Source of the DNA: an uncultured Oscillospiraceae bacterium
GTDB taxonomy: Bacteria > Bacillota > Clostridia > Oscillospirales > Oscillospiraceae
Direction of reading: 5' to 3'
Assembly (NCBI GenBank): GCA_910585815.1
Contig: CAJUFJ010000059.1
Span: 1-20,711, forward strand
DNA: 20,711 nt
Position numbers and translations under genes: made by a program. The notes under the pieces are model-generated. The model was given only the letters and a program-made list of their open reading frames with translations, did no database searches and was not told where the DNA came from. Positions 1-7,141 of this stretch are shown one piece after another; position 1 is the first letter of the stretch; each line of letters opens with the position of its first letter.

Positions 1-518
1 ACCCCGACCGCATGGCCAGCCGCATCCTGGGCATGGGGGACATGCTCTCCCTCATCGAGAAGGCAGAGCAGAATTTCGACCAGCAAAAGGCCCTGGAGCT
101 CCAGGAGAAGCTGCGGAAAAACAAGTTTACCCTCACCGACTTCTACGACCAGATGAAGCAGCTGAAAAATATGGGTTCCCTCACCGAGATCGCCGGGATG
201 CTCCCCGGCGTGAAGGCCAGCGACTTGGAGGGGGTCGGCATGGATCAGAAGCTTTTCCAGCGGATGGAGGCCATCATCCTGTCCATGACCCCCGCCGAAC
301 GGGAGGACCCCAAGCTGCTCAACTCCAGCCGGAAAAAGCGCATCGCCGCCGGGTCGGGCACCCAGGTGGTGGATATCAACCGACTGCTGAAGCAGTTCGA
401 TATGCTCCAGGCCATGACCAAGCAGTTTTCCGGCGGCAAGCTGCCCAAGAACCTGCGGAAGATGATGGGCAAAAAGGGCCGGGGCGGTTTTCCCGGAATG
501 GGCGGGATGCCGTTTTAA
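1..518 (+). CDS. ffh: Signal recognition particle protein Ffh, C-terminal part (5' end outside window)
   Basis: Ffh is the GTPase of the signal recognition particle; it binds 4.5S/6S RNA and signal peptides and delivers ribosomes to FtsY at the membrane. The reading frame is already open at the left edge (codons from base 3 read P-D-R-M-A-S-R), so the NG GTPase domain lies outside and only about 172 residues are visible. What remains is the end of the G domain (ASRILGMGDMLSLIEKAE is the family's hallmark) and the methionine-rich M domain. The RNA-binding helix-turn-helix stretch GSGTQVVDINRLLKQFD is present, and the tail is rich in Lys, Gly and Met (MMGKKGRGGFPGMGGM). The gene ends 250 bp before rpsP, as in the common Bacillota order ffh-rpsP-khpA-rimM. 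Confidence 0.97.
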   Translation, partial: PDRMASRILGMGDMLSLIEKAEQNFDQQKALELQEKLRKNKFTLTDFYDQMKQLKNMGSLTEIAGMLPGVKASDLEGVGMDQKLFQRMEAIILSMTPAEREDPKLLNSSRKKRIAAGSGTQVVDINRLLKQFDMLQAMTKQFSGGKLPKNLRKMMGKKGRGGFPGMGGMPF

Positions 519-700
519 AGCCTCCTTTTGAAAGGAGGTGCCCCAGTTCGCAAACTGGGGCGGAGGATTGCATTTTGGCAAAGCCAAAATATGCGAAGCA
601 AATTCAGGTTTGCAAAACTTTGTTTACTTCGTATGTTCGCTTCGCGAACGCAATCCTCAGTCAGCCTGCGGCTGACAGCCCCTTTCAAAAGGGGCCCTTT
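519..700. repeat. Nested-hairpin intergenic element (MITE/REP-like)
   Basis: Nearly the whole ffh-rpsP gap is a series of inverted repeats. Hairpins with 6-8 bp stems lie at 521-538, 541-560, 572-590, 635-649, 660-676 and 678-695, and an imperfect one pairs 591-602 with 623-634. An outer pair, GAGGATTGC at 563-571 with GCAATCCTC at 650-658, encloses the middle ones. The two ends resemble each other (TTTTGAAAGGAGG at the left, CCTTTCAAAAGGGG at the right). This architecture of palindromic ends plus a long internal inverted repeat suggests a non-coding mobile repeat rather than a simple terminator, although the first hairpin right after the ffh stop could also terminate transcription. No open frame inside is convincing. 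Family assignment is inference; no second full copy is seen in the window. Confidence 0.75.
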
Positions 701-768
701 GGGACATTGGCAGAGCGCCTTTTGCGCTTTCCATATAAACAAACAAATTCATTTGGAGGTGAAGATAC

Positions 769-1008
769 ATGGTTAAAATCAGACTGCGCCGCATGGGTGC
801 CAAGAAGGCCCCCTTCTACCGCATCGTGGTGGCTGACTCCCGCTATCCCCGTGACGGCCGTTTCATCGAGGAGATCGGCTTCTACAACCCCACTGTCAAC
901 CCCACTGAGCTGAAGGTTGACGTGGACCGGGCCCAGGCCTGGATCAAGACCGGCGCCCAGCCCACCGAGACCGTCCGCGACCTGCTGAAAAAAGCCGGCG
1001 CCCTGTAA
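769..1008 (+). CDS. rpsP: 30S ribosomal protein S16
   Basis: Small-subunit ribosomal protein that helps assemble the 16S 5' domain. The 79-residue product begins MVKIRLRRMGAKKAPFYRIV, the invariant S16 N-terminus, followed by ADSRYPRDGRFIEEIGFYNP, and ends in the usual short helical tail; length is normal for the family. The ATG is preceded by TTGGAGGTGA with good spacing. Just upstream is the hairpin-rich element that separates it from ffh. khpA follows after 15 bp, so the two are very likely co-transcribed. No clear sigma-A promoter was recognised directly upstream, so transcription may come from ffh or from within the repeat. Confidence 0.98.
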   Translation: MVKIRLRRMGAKKAPFYRIVVADSRYPRDGRFIEEIGFYNPTVNPTELKVDVDRAQAWIKTGAQPTETVRDLLKKAGAL

Positions 1009-1023
1009 GGCTGGAGGTCATTC

Positions 1024-1254
1024 ATGAAAGAGCTTCTCACCTACGTGGCCCAGAACCTGGTGGAGCACCCCGAGCAGGTGTCTGTCACTGAGGTCGAGGG
1101 CGACGGCGAGACCGTCCTGGAGCTCCGGGTCGCCCCGGAGGACATGGGCAAGGTGATCGGCCGTCAGGGCCGCATCGCCAAGGAGATTCGCATTTTGATG
1201 CGCTCCGCCGCCCAGCGGGCCGGCAAGCGGATCAATGTGGAGATCATCGACTAA
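1024..1254 (+). CDS. khpA: KH-domain RNA-binding protein KhpA (YlqC)
   Basis: Small single-KH-domain protein; in Bacillota it partners with KhpB (Jag/EloR) and binds RNA, with effects on cell-wall growth. The 76 residues consist almost entirely of one KH fold, with the GxxG loop visible as VIGRQGRIAKEI (GRQG at residues 46-49). The ATG has a GGAGG site in the rpsP-khpA gap. Position between rpsP and rimM is the standard location of ylqC/khpA. Immediately after the stop a rho-independent terminator follows, so this gene probably ends the ribosomal transcript or marks an attenuation point. Confidence 0.95.
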   Translation: MKELLTYVAQNLVEHPEQVSVTEVEGDGETVLELRVAPEDMGKVIGRQGRIAKEIRILMRSAAQRAGKRINVEIID

Positions 1255-1260
1255 AAACAA

Positions 1261-1291
1261 GGGCGCAGGGGGTTCCCTGCGTCCTTCTTTT
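1261..1291 (+). terminator. Rho-independent terminator after khpA
   Basis: A 10-bp stem (GGGCGCAGGG, 1261-1270, with CCCTGCGTCC, 1275-1284, one G.U pair) closes a GGTT loop and is followed by TTCTTTT. It lies between khpA and the next gene and could separate expression of the ribosomal-protein genes from that of the unknown gene, rimM and downstream genes. Confidence 0.8.
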
Positions 1292-1306
1292 CAAACTGGA
1301 GGACTT

Positions 1307-1690
1307 ATGACCTGGTCAAAAGCACAGCTGGCGGAGATTAAATACTACTGCACCAGCACCCGCTGCCGGACATCCTTCCCCTGCTACCCGTTCAGCTGGC
1401 AGATCGAGACGATCCTGAAGATTTTTTTCTTTTATTCTATTAAAAAATTTCAAATTGAGGATATCAAAGAATTTTATAATACACTCCGGATTTCAAAGCC
1501 CCGTTCGGACGGACTGCGAAATCCGTCTCCCAGGCAGATCGCCCAGGCGCTCAGCCGGATGGAAAATGTCCGGCTTATAGAAGGGGACTGCTATCAAATC
1601 ACAGACGCGAATATCACTTTTTACGCGGACGAACTGGAATATGGATACGGGAAGGGGTTTGTCCAGTATTTTTTGGAGGAACACACATGA
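1307..1690 (+). CDS. Hypothetical protein inserted between khpA and rimM
   Basis: A 127-residue protein I do not recognise. The ATG at 1307 is chosen because ACTGGAGG precedes it at proper distance; the same frame is open further upstream but would overlap khpA and the terminator. The stop overlaps the rimM start as ATGA, which argues for real translation and coupling. The N-terminal half contains YYCTSTRCRTSFPCYPF (four cysteines in about 18 residues) and an aromatic and Lys-rich, AT-rich segment (IFFFYSIKKFQIEDIKEFY). The C-terminal half (SPRQIAQALSRMENVRLIEGDCYQIT) looks like a winged-helix recognition helix plus wing, so a small DNA-binding protein is possible. Base composition around 1417-1480 is far more AT-rich than all neighbours, which suggests acquisition by transfer. 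In Bacillus the unrelated-looking ylqD sits in this position. Confidence 0.65.
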   Translation: MTWSKAQLAEIKYYCTSTRCRTSFPCYPFSWQIETILKIFFFYSIKKFQIEDIKEFYNTLRISKPRSDGLRNPSPRQIAQALSRMENVRLIEGDCYQITDANITFYADELEYGYGKGFVQYFLEEHT

Positions 1691-2181
1691 AACAATATTT
1701 AGAGGTGGGCAAGGTCACCAACGTCCACGGCCTGATGGGCGAGGTGAAGGTTCAGCCCTGGGCCGACTCGCCTGAGTTTCTTTGCCAGTTCAAGACCCTG
1801 TATGTGGATGAAGCCCACTTCCCCATGACGGTACAGCGGGCCCGGGTCCACAAGAACATGGTCATCATCAAGTTCGAGGGCCCCACCGACGTGCCCAGCG
1901 CCCTGTCTCTGCGCAACGCCATTTTGTATATCGACCGCTCGGACGTGGACCTGCCCGAGGGGGCCTTCTTCCTGGCCGACATCTACGGCCTGGAGGTGCG
2001 GGACGCCGCCACCAGCGAGGTGCTGGGCAAAATCGCCGACGTGCTCACCCTGCCCGCCAACAACGTCTATGTGGTAAAGGGCGGCCCCCGGGAGCTGATG
2101 ATCCCCGCCGTGCCCCAGTTTATCGCGGAGACCAACGTGGAGGGCGGCTACCTCCGGGTCAACCTGATGGAGGGGCTATGA
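1687..2181 (+). CDS. rimM: Ribosome maturation factor RimM
   Basis: RimM binds S19 and assists maturation of the 30S head. The 164-residue product starts MKQYLEVGKVTNVHGLMGEVKV, the conserved beginning of the RimM barrel, contains the hinge around LADIYGLEVRD, and ends with the PRC-barrel segment NNVYVVKGGPRELMIPAVPQF. Length is at the short end of normal. The start codon overlaps the stop of the unknown upstream gene (ATGA), and the stop overlaps the start of the following permease gene in the same way, so three genes are translationally coupled. The tRNA methyltransferase gene trmD, which normally follows, is not here. Confidence 0.96.
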   Translation: MKQYLEVGKVTNVHGLMGEVKVQPWADSPEFLCQFKTLYVDEAHFPMTVQRARVHKNMVIIKFEGPTDVPSALSLRNAILYIDRSDVDLPEGAFFLADIYGLEVRDAATSEVLGKIADVLTLPANNVYVVKGGPRELMIPAVPQFIAETNVEGGYLRVNLMEGL

Positions 2182-3329
2182 AACAGGAATGGAAGACCCC
2201 GCTGCGCATCGGCGCGGTGCTGTTCGGCCTCTATCTGGCCGTCCACTACTGGAGAAACCTGTCCGCCCTGGCCGCTCTGGCGCTGGGCGCCAGCTTCCCC
2301 CTGATGCTGGGGGCGGTGATTGCCTACGCCGTCAACATCCTCATGAGCATGTATGAGCGCTGGTACTTTCCAAACTCCAAAAGCCAGGCCGTTCTCAGGA
2401 GCCGCAGGCCGGTGTGCCTGCTGCTGGCCTACGCCAGTCTCATCGCCCTGGTGGCCCTCATTGTCGGGATGATTCTGCCTGAGCTGATCCAGAGCGTCTC
2501 CCTGCTCATTCAGGAGCTCACCCCCATTTTACAGCAGTTGAGCGTGAAGCTGAACGAGAACCTGGGCCCCAACCAGCTGGCCGCTCTGTCCGGCCTCTTT
2601 TCGGCGGACGGCACCGTCAACTGGCAGGAGCTGGCGGTCAAGGTGGTAAACTTCCTGCTGGCCGGGCTGGGGGGCGTGATGGGCTCTCTCATGTCCCTGA
2701 TTTCCGCCACCATATCCACCGCCTTTACCGCCATCGTCAGCGTTATCTTCTCCATCTACCTGCTGATGGGCAAGGAAACCCTCTCCCGTCAGTGCGCCCT
2801 GGTGCTGAAAACCTACCTGAAGCCCGGCTGGTACAGCCGCCTGCTCTACTTTCTGGAGACGCTGCACAACTGCTTCCGCCGCTTCGTGGTGGGCCAGTGC
2901 ACCGAGGCCATCATCCTGGGCCTGCTGTGCATGGGCGGGATGATGCTGTTCCGATTCCCCTACGCCTCCATGGTGGGCACCCTGATCGGCTTTACCGCCC
3001 TGATTCCGGTGGCCGGCGCCTACATCGGCGCGGGGGTGGGCGCTTTTATGATCTTCACCGTCTCCCCCATCAAGGCCCTGCTGTTTCTGGTGTTTATTTC
3101 CGTCCTCCAGCAGCTGGAGGGCAACCTGATTTACCCCAAGGTGGTGGGCTCCTCCATTGGGCTGCCCGGTATCTGGGTGCTGGCCGCCGTCACCATCGGC
3201 GGCGGGGTGTTGGGCGTGGGCGGCATGCTGCTGGCCGTCCCCCTGGCCGCCACCCTCTACCAGATTCTGCGGGATGATGTGGCGCGGCGAAATTCGGACG
3301 TAATCCAGCATAAGGAGGTTCCGCAATGA
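2178..3329 (+). CDS. AI-2E family transporter (YtvI/PerM-like permease)
   Basis: Multi-pass inner-membrane protein of 383 residues, the usual length for the AI-2E exporter/permease superfamily. Hydrophobic spans are seen at about residues 8-50 (two), 76-100, 157-197 and in a cluster covering 240-375. The C-terminal family signature is clear: GTLIGFTALIPVAGAYIGAG, then LQQLEGNLIYPKVVGSSIGLPGIW, then GGMLLAVPLAATLYQI. A soluble stretch (about 107-155, QELTPILQQLSVKLNENL) lies between early and late spans, as in relatives. Members export autoinducer-2, move Na+/H+ or have no known substrate; the sequence does not decide. It is coupled by 4-bp overlaps to rimM before it and to the sugar isomerase after it. 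Confidence 0.9.
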   Translation: MKQEWKTPLRIGAVLFGLYLAVHYWRNLSALAALALGASFPLMLGAVIAYAVNILMSMYERWYFPNSKSQAVLRSRRPVCLLLAYASLIALVALIVGMILPELIQSVSLLIQELTPILQQLSVKLNENLGPNQLAALSGLFSADGTVNWQELAVKVVNFLLAGLGGVMGSLMSLISATISTAFTAIVSVIFSIYLLMGKETLSRQCALVLKTYLKPGWYSRLLYFLETLHNCFRRFVVGQCTEAIILGLLCMGGMMLFRFPYASMVGTLIGFTALIPVAGAYIGAGVGAFMIFTVSPIKALLFLVFISVLQQLEGNLIYPKVVGSSIGLPGIWVLAAVTIGGGVLGVGGMLLAVPLAATLYQILRDDVARRNSDVIQHKEVPQ

Positions 3330-4546
3330 AACCGAACTATCAACTGAATACTGAGGAAAACCGGTCCTTTCTGGCAGAGCTCCGCCAGAATCTGCTGAAC
3401 TTCGGCCGCCGCTTCCCCTCCCCCGGCGGCGGCTCCTACTACCTGGGGGACGACGGCGCCCCCTGGCCCGAGAGGGGCCGGGAGACCTGGATCACCAGCC
3501 GCATGGCCCATGTGTACAGCATCGGGACCCTGCTGGGGGACGCCCAGGCCGCTCCCCTGGCCGACGCCGCCCTGAAGGGCCTGCGGGGGGAGCTCCACGA
3601 CGGGGCACACGGCGGCTGGTACGCCGGCCTCAACGCCGACGGCTCCGTCATGCCCACCAAGCAGTGCTACGCCCACGCCTTTGTGATGCTGGCCGCCTCC
3701 TCCGCCCTGCTGGCCGGCCGTCCCGGGGCCAGGGAGCTGCTGGACGACGCTCTGGCCGTCTATGACCTGCGCTTCTGGGACGAGGAGGAGGGCCTGTCCC
3801 GGGACACCTGGGACACCGATTTTACCGCCCTGGACCACTACCGGGGCCTCAACGCCAACATGCACTCGGTGGAGGCCTTTCTGGCCGTGGCCGACGCCAC
3901 CGGGGACGAAACTTACCGCCGCCGGGCGGGCCGGATCATTGACCGGGTGCTGGACTGGGCCAGGGAGAGCGGCTGGCGCATCCCGGAGCACTTCTCCAGC
4001 GACTGGGTTCCCCAGCTGGAGCTGAACCGGGAGCGCCCCGACGATCCCTTTAAGCCCTACGGCGCCACCCCCGGCCACGGCATCGAGTGGGCCCGGCTTA
4101 TCACCCAGTGGGCCCTGTCCAGCGGCAGAGAACAGGCCGCCCCCTATGTGGAGGCGGCGGAAAACCTCTACATCACCGCCGTGGGCGACGCCTGGAACGC
4201 CGACGGGGCTCCAGGCCTGGTCTATACCACCGACTGGACCGGCAAGCCAGTGGTACACGACCGGATGCACTGGACCCTGGCTGAGGCCATCAACACCTCT
4301 GCCGTGCTGTACCAGACCACCGGAAAGCAGCGGTACGCCAACGACTTCGCCATGTTCATGGCCTATCTGGACGAGTTTGTTCTGGACCACGAAAACGGCT
4401 CCTGGTTCCACCAGCTGGACCGGAACAACCAGCTGATCGGCACCGTCTGGCCGGGCAAGTCCGACCTGTACCACGCCTTCCAGGCCACCCTTATCCCCTA
4501 TCTGCCCGCCGACGTCTCCATCGCCGCGGCGGTGGCTAAACAGTGA
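3326..4546 (+). CDS. AGE-family sugar isomerase, YihS-like (aldose-ketose isomerase)
   Basis: A 406-residue (alpha/alpha)6-barrel enzyme of the N-acylglucosamine 2-epimerase superfamily. It resembles YihS (sulfoquinovose/mannose isomerase) most: RETWITSRMAHVYS near the start, NANMHSVEAF, GATPGHGIEWARL, VYTTDWTGKPVVHDRMHWTLAEA, ENGSWFHQLD and KSDLYHAFQ are all typical. Candidate catalytic histidines are H180, H251 and H383, matching the spacing of the three histidines in YihS. The likely reaction is reversible isomerisation of mannose or a related aldose to the ketose in the cytoplasm; sulfoquinovose is possible, but no other sulfoglycolysis gene is present. The ATG overlaps the permease stop and has AAGGAGG upstream. 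The gene ends at a strong hairpin shared with the convergent hydrolase gene. Confidence 0.9.
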   Translation: MKPNYQLNTEENRSFLAELRQNLLNFGRRFPSPGGGSYYLGDDGAPWPERGRETWITSRMAHVYSIGTLLGDAQAAPLADAALKGLRGELHDGAHGGWYAGLNADGSVMPTKQCYAHAFVMLAASSALLAGRPGARELLDDALAVYDLRFWDEEEGLSRDTWDTDFTALDHYRGLNANMHSVEAFLAVADATGDETYRRRAGRIIDRVLDWARESGWRIPEHFSSDWVPQLELNRERPDDPFKPYGATPGHGIEWARLITQWALSSGREQAAPYVEAAENLYITAVGDAWNADGAPGLVYTTDWTGKPVVHDRMHWTLAEAINTSAVLYQTTGKQRYANDFAMFMAYLDEFVLDHENGSWFHQLDRNNQLIGTVWPGKSDLYHAFQATLIPYLPADVSIAAAVAKQ

Positions 4547-4549
4547 ACG

Positions 4550-4577
4550 ACAGCCCCCGGCTTTTGCCGGGGGCTGT
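4550..4577. terminator. Hairpin between convergent genes
   Basis: A perfect 12-bp stem (ACAGCCCCCGGC, 4550-4561, with its complement at 4566-4577) around a TTTT loop lies between the stops of the sugar isomerase (+) and the metallo-hydrolase (-). There is no good U-run on either side, so its strength as an intrinsic terminator is uncertain, but its position fits a bidirectional terminator. Confidence 0.7.
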
Positions 4578-4584
4578 GCTGCGT

Positions 4585-5655
4585 CTAAGGGTTACACCGC
4601 CCGCAGGGCTCATAGCCCTCCAGCACGGCCTGAAGACGGGTGAGAAACACTACCTTTTTGTCCTCCTGGATATTTTTGGCGGAGGCGCAGTCGGGCAGAT
4701 GGAACTTCTTGCTTCCCGAATTGCCCACATATATCTGTAAAGTGGAATTGCCTGTGGGGTTTGTGGCGGTGTCCGCCTCCTTCTCGGTGCGGAAGGTGAC
4801 GGTCTTTCCATCGCTCTCCACGATGATGTGGCCCTGCATGTCGGTGCGGTAGACCTCCGTCCCCGCGTCCCGGAAGCGGCTGAGGACCTCGTCGGAGGGA
4901 TGGCCGTACTTGTTCCCCTCCCCCACCGAGATGACGGTGTATTGGGGGCTGACCTCCCGGAGGAACTGGTAGCCGGTGGAGGTGTCGCTGCCGTGGTGGC
5001 CCGCCTTCAGCACAGTGGCCCGAACATTGGCCCCGGACTCCAGCAGGTCCTTCTCCGCTCCCGTCTCCATGTCCCCGGTGAACAGGAAGGAGGTCTCCCC
5101 ATAGTCGATGCGCAGGACGATAGAGGTGTCGTTGGTGTCGTCATATTCCTGCACCGGGCCCAGGATCTCCACCCGGGCGGAGCCCAGGTCGAATTTGTCC
5201 CCGGGCGCAGGTACGGTGAGAGATTTTCCCTGCTGCTCCAGGTACTTTACCATATCCTGAAACACCTTGGAGCTGTACTCCGTCACCGGACACAGGGCGG
5301 TATCCACTTTGGCGTAGTTCAGCGCGCCGGACAGGCCGCCGATGTGGTCCTCGTGGGCGTGACTGGCCACCATGTAGTCCAGATTTTTGGCCCCGTGGCG
5401 CTCCAGATAGGAATACACCAGGTCGGAGTCCTCGGCGTTGCCGCCGTCGATAAGCATGTAGTGGCCGTCGCAGATCACCAGGGCGGCGTCCGCCTGGCCC
5501 ACGTCGATGAAGTGGACCTGAAAGCTGCCCCCCTCAGCGGGCGGGGCGGCCTCCCCCTGGCGGTTGAACAGGACATAGGCCACCGCCAGGAACAGCATGA
5601 TAAACAGGAAAACCATCACCCAGCCCGATTGCTGTTTTTGTCTTCTTCGGTTCAT
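4585..5655 (-). CDS. Membrane-anchored ComEC/Rec2-type MBL-fold hydrolase with Ada-like zinc tail
   Basis: A 356-residue protein. The start at 5655 (MNRRRQKQQSG) is chosen for GGAGGAG just upstream; an upstream in-frame extension would overlap the preceding gene. Residues 11-31 form one membrane span, so the rest is probably extracellular. Residues 45-290 are a metallo-beta-lactamase fold of the ComEC C-terminal type: IDVGQADAALV (50-60), the metal motif SHAHEDH (98-104), FTGDM (192-196) and KAGHHGSD (217-224). The final 50 residues (KKFHLPDC at 316-323 and CGRC at 351-354) resemble the zinc-binding module of Ada. Relatives are nucleases/phosphodiesterases linked to DNA uptake, but without the ComEC channel the role here is open. 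It lies 2 bp after the TtcA-like gene and is surely co-transcribed. Confidence 0.9.
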   Translation of the reverse strand: MNRRRQKQQSGWVMVFLFIMLFLAVAYVLFNRQGEAAPPAEGGSFQVHFIDVGQADAALVICDGHYMLIDGGNAEDSDLVYSYLERHGAKNLDYMVASHAHEDHIGGLSGALNYAKVDTALCPVTEYSSKVFQDMVKYLEQQGKSLTVPAPGDKFDLGSARVEILGPVQEYDDTNDTSIVLRIDYGETSFLFTGDMETGAEKDLLESGANVRATVLKAGHHGSDTSTGYQFLREVSPQYTVISVGEGNKYGHPSDEVLSRFRDAGTEVYRTDMQGHIIVESDGKTVTFRTEKEADTATNPTGNSTLQIYVGNSGSKKFHLPDCASAKNIQEDKKVVFLTRLQAVLEGYEPCGRCNP

Positions 5656-5657
5656 AT

Positions 5658-6422
5658 TTACTCCTCCAATTCTTCCGGCAGCGGGCGGCGGCGGTGCTCC
5701 ACCGGCCCCCACTCAGGCAGGGGCAGCCGCTGCATGGCCCCAAAGGCCCGGGCCTTCAGGCCGGGATAACGGCCTTGCAGCTCATAAATCAGCTCCTTGA
5801 TCTCCTGGCGCTTGGTGTTCCCGTCGGCGGGACAGCGGTTTTCCACCACCGGCAGCTCCAACCGCTGGGCGGTGTGGCGGATCAGGTTCTCCCCACAGTA
5901 AAGCAGGGGGCGTATCTGTGTGATTCCCGTCCGGTCCAGCCAGGTGACGGGCTGGAAACAGGACAGCCGCCCCTCGAAAATCAGGGACATGAAAAAGGTC
6001 TCCACAGCGTCGTCGTAGTGGTGGCCCAGGGCGATTTTGGATATTCCACGCTCCTGGAGGGCGGCATGAAGGGCACCCCGGCGCATCTTGGCACACATGG
6101 AACAGGGATTTTTCTCCCGGCGCAGGTCAAAGATGATGTGTTGTATCTCGCTGTTTAAAATGGTATAGGACACCCCCAGCTCCTGGCACAGGGCCCCGAT
6201 GGGGGAAAAATCCAGGGGCTCTATCCCGTCGGCGTGACCCATATCCAGGGTAAAAGCCTCTACCGTGTACGGAATGGGGTAAAACTCCCGCAGCTTTGCC
6301 AGGGCCGCCAGCAGCATCAGGGAGTCCTTCCCTCCGGACACTCCCACCGCAATCCGGTCGCCGGGGCTGATCATATTGTAATCCTCCACACACCGGCGTA
6401 TGAGGGAAAGTATTTTGTTCAT
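5658..6422 (-). CDS. TtcA-like tRNA 2-thiocytidine biosynthesis ATPase
   Basis: A 254-residue member of the PP-loop ATP pyrophosphatases. The P-loop-like motif SGGKDS is at residues 29-34. Two cysteines in CSMC (C107, C110) and a third in ENRCPADGNTKR (C197) match the three residues that hold the iron-sulfur cluster in TtcA. GHHYDDAVETFFM (133-145) is the second family motif. Such enzymes adenylate C32 of tRNA and replace its O2 with sulfur; other members of this family use other sulfur acceptors, so the exact substrate is an inference. The ATG at 6422 follows AAGGAGGCG; an upstream in-frame extension lacks such a site. It is the first gene of a two-gene operon with the metallo-hydrolase. Confidence 0.88.
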   Translation of the reverse strand: MNKILSLIRRCVEDYNMISPGDRIAVGVSGGKDSLMLLAALAKLREFYPIPYTVEAFTLDMGHADGIEPLDFSPIGALCQELGVSYTILNSEIQHIIFDLRREKNPCSMCAKMRRGALHAALQERGISKIALGHHYDDAVETFFMSLIFEGRLSCFQPVTWLDRTGITQIRPLLYCGENLIRHTAQRLELPVVENRCPADGNTKRQEIKELIYELQGRYPGLKARAFGAMQRLPLPEWGPVEHRRRPLPEELEE

Positions 6423-6444
6423 GGGACGCCTCCTTTTCCCCGGT

Positions 6445-6474
6445 ATTTTACCATAAAAGGACCGTTTTCCGCAA
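6445..6474 (-). promoter_or_regulatory. Probable promoter of the TtcA-like operon
   Basis: On the minus strand an extended -10 (TGGTAAAAT; hexamer at 6450-6445) has TTGCGG 18 bp upstream (6474-6469). It lies just upstream of the AAGGAGG site of the TtcA-like gene. The -35 is weak, so the extended -10 would carry it. Confidence 0.5.
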
Positions 6475-6576
6475 GTCAAAAACGAAAATTGAACGGGAGA
6501 TTTCAGGAGTATTCATAAGTAAAATCAAGAAAATAGGAGATATAAAAGAATTTCTAAAAATTTCCCTCAAAAACCG

Positions 6577-6605
6577 TTGACACCCGGCGGGCCCCGTACT
6601 ATAAT
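6577..6605 (+). promoter_or_regulatory. Consensus sigma-A promoter for rplM-rpsI
   Basis: TTGACA (6577-6582), a 17-bp spacer and TATAAT (6600-6605) match the housekeeping consensus at every position. An untranslated leader of about 85 bases follows before rplM. I see no convincing structure in the leader, although a ribosomal-protein autoregulatory site is possible there. Confidence 0.92.
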
Positions 6606-6696
6606 ACAACACGCTCCGTCTGTATGGTTTTCGGGGCGAAATGTTTGTCACAGAGCATTTTTCACATAAATGTAAAGGAAATTGGAGGTTTCACCT

Positions 6697-7128
6697 ATGT
6701 CCACGTTCATGGCCAAAAAGGGCAGCATCGAGCGGAAATGGTACGTGATCGACGCCGCCGGCAAGCCTATGGGCAAGACCGCTGTCATCGCCGCCGACCT
6801 GCTGCGGGGCAAGCGCAAGCCCGAGTTCACTCCCCACGCCGACTGCGGCGACTTCGTTATCATCATCAACGCCGAGAAGGCGGTGCTCACCGGCAAGAAG
6901 CTGGACCAGAAGTTCTACCGCACCCACTCCGGCTGGGTGGGCGGCCTGAAGGAGACCAAGTACCGAACCCTGATGCAGACCAAGCCCGAGCTGGCCATGA
7001 AGCTGGCTGTCAAGGGCATGATGCCCAAGAACAGCCTGTCCCGTGAGGGACTGACCCGCCTGCACATCTACCGCGGCGGCGAACACAACCACGCCGCCCA
7101 GAAGCCCGAGCTCTGGGACGCCGAGTAA
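6697..7128 (+). CDS. rplM: 50S ribosomal protein L13
   Basis: Large-subunit protein, 143 residues, normal for the family. Typical segments are WYVIDAAGKPMGKTA near the start, RGKRKPEFTPHADCGDFVI, the KKLDQKFYRTHSGWVGGLK segment, then MMPKNSLSREGLTRLHIYRG. The start at 6697 (MSTFMAKKG) has TTGGAGG at 8-bp spacing; a TTG fifteen bases upstream would fall inside that ribosome binding site. It leads the usual rplM-rpsI pair, and rpsI begins 13 bp after its stop. Confidence 0.98.
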   Translation: MSTFMAKKGSIERKWYVIDAAGKPMGKTAVIAADLLRGKRKPEFTPHADCGDFVIIINAEKAVLTGKKLDQKFYRTHSGWVGGLKETKYRTLMQTKPELAMKLAVKGMMPKNSLSREGLTRLHIYRGGEHNHAAQKPELWDAE

Positions 7129-7141
7129 GGAGGATTAGAGT

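Noticed and set aside
528..913. Short open frames across the hairpin element and into rpsP
   Set aside because: They run through palindromes and overlap rpsP in another frame; no coding signal.
1475..1480. TATAAT inside the unknown gene as promoter for rimM
   Set aside because: No acceptable -35 at 16-18 bp; likely chance in an AT-rich stretch.
2529..3326. Minus-strand open frame of 265 codons opposite the AI-2E permease
   Set aside because: Low-complexity His/Gln/Gly composition and no ribosome binding site; antisense shadow.
3257..4474. Minus-strand open frame of 405 codons opposite the sugar isomerase
   Set aside because: Val/Gly/Pro-rich with no recognisable motif; antisense shadow of a GC-rich gene.
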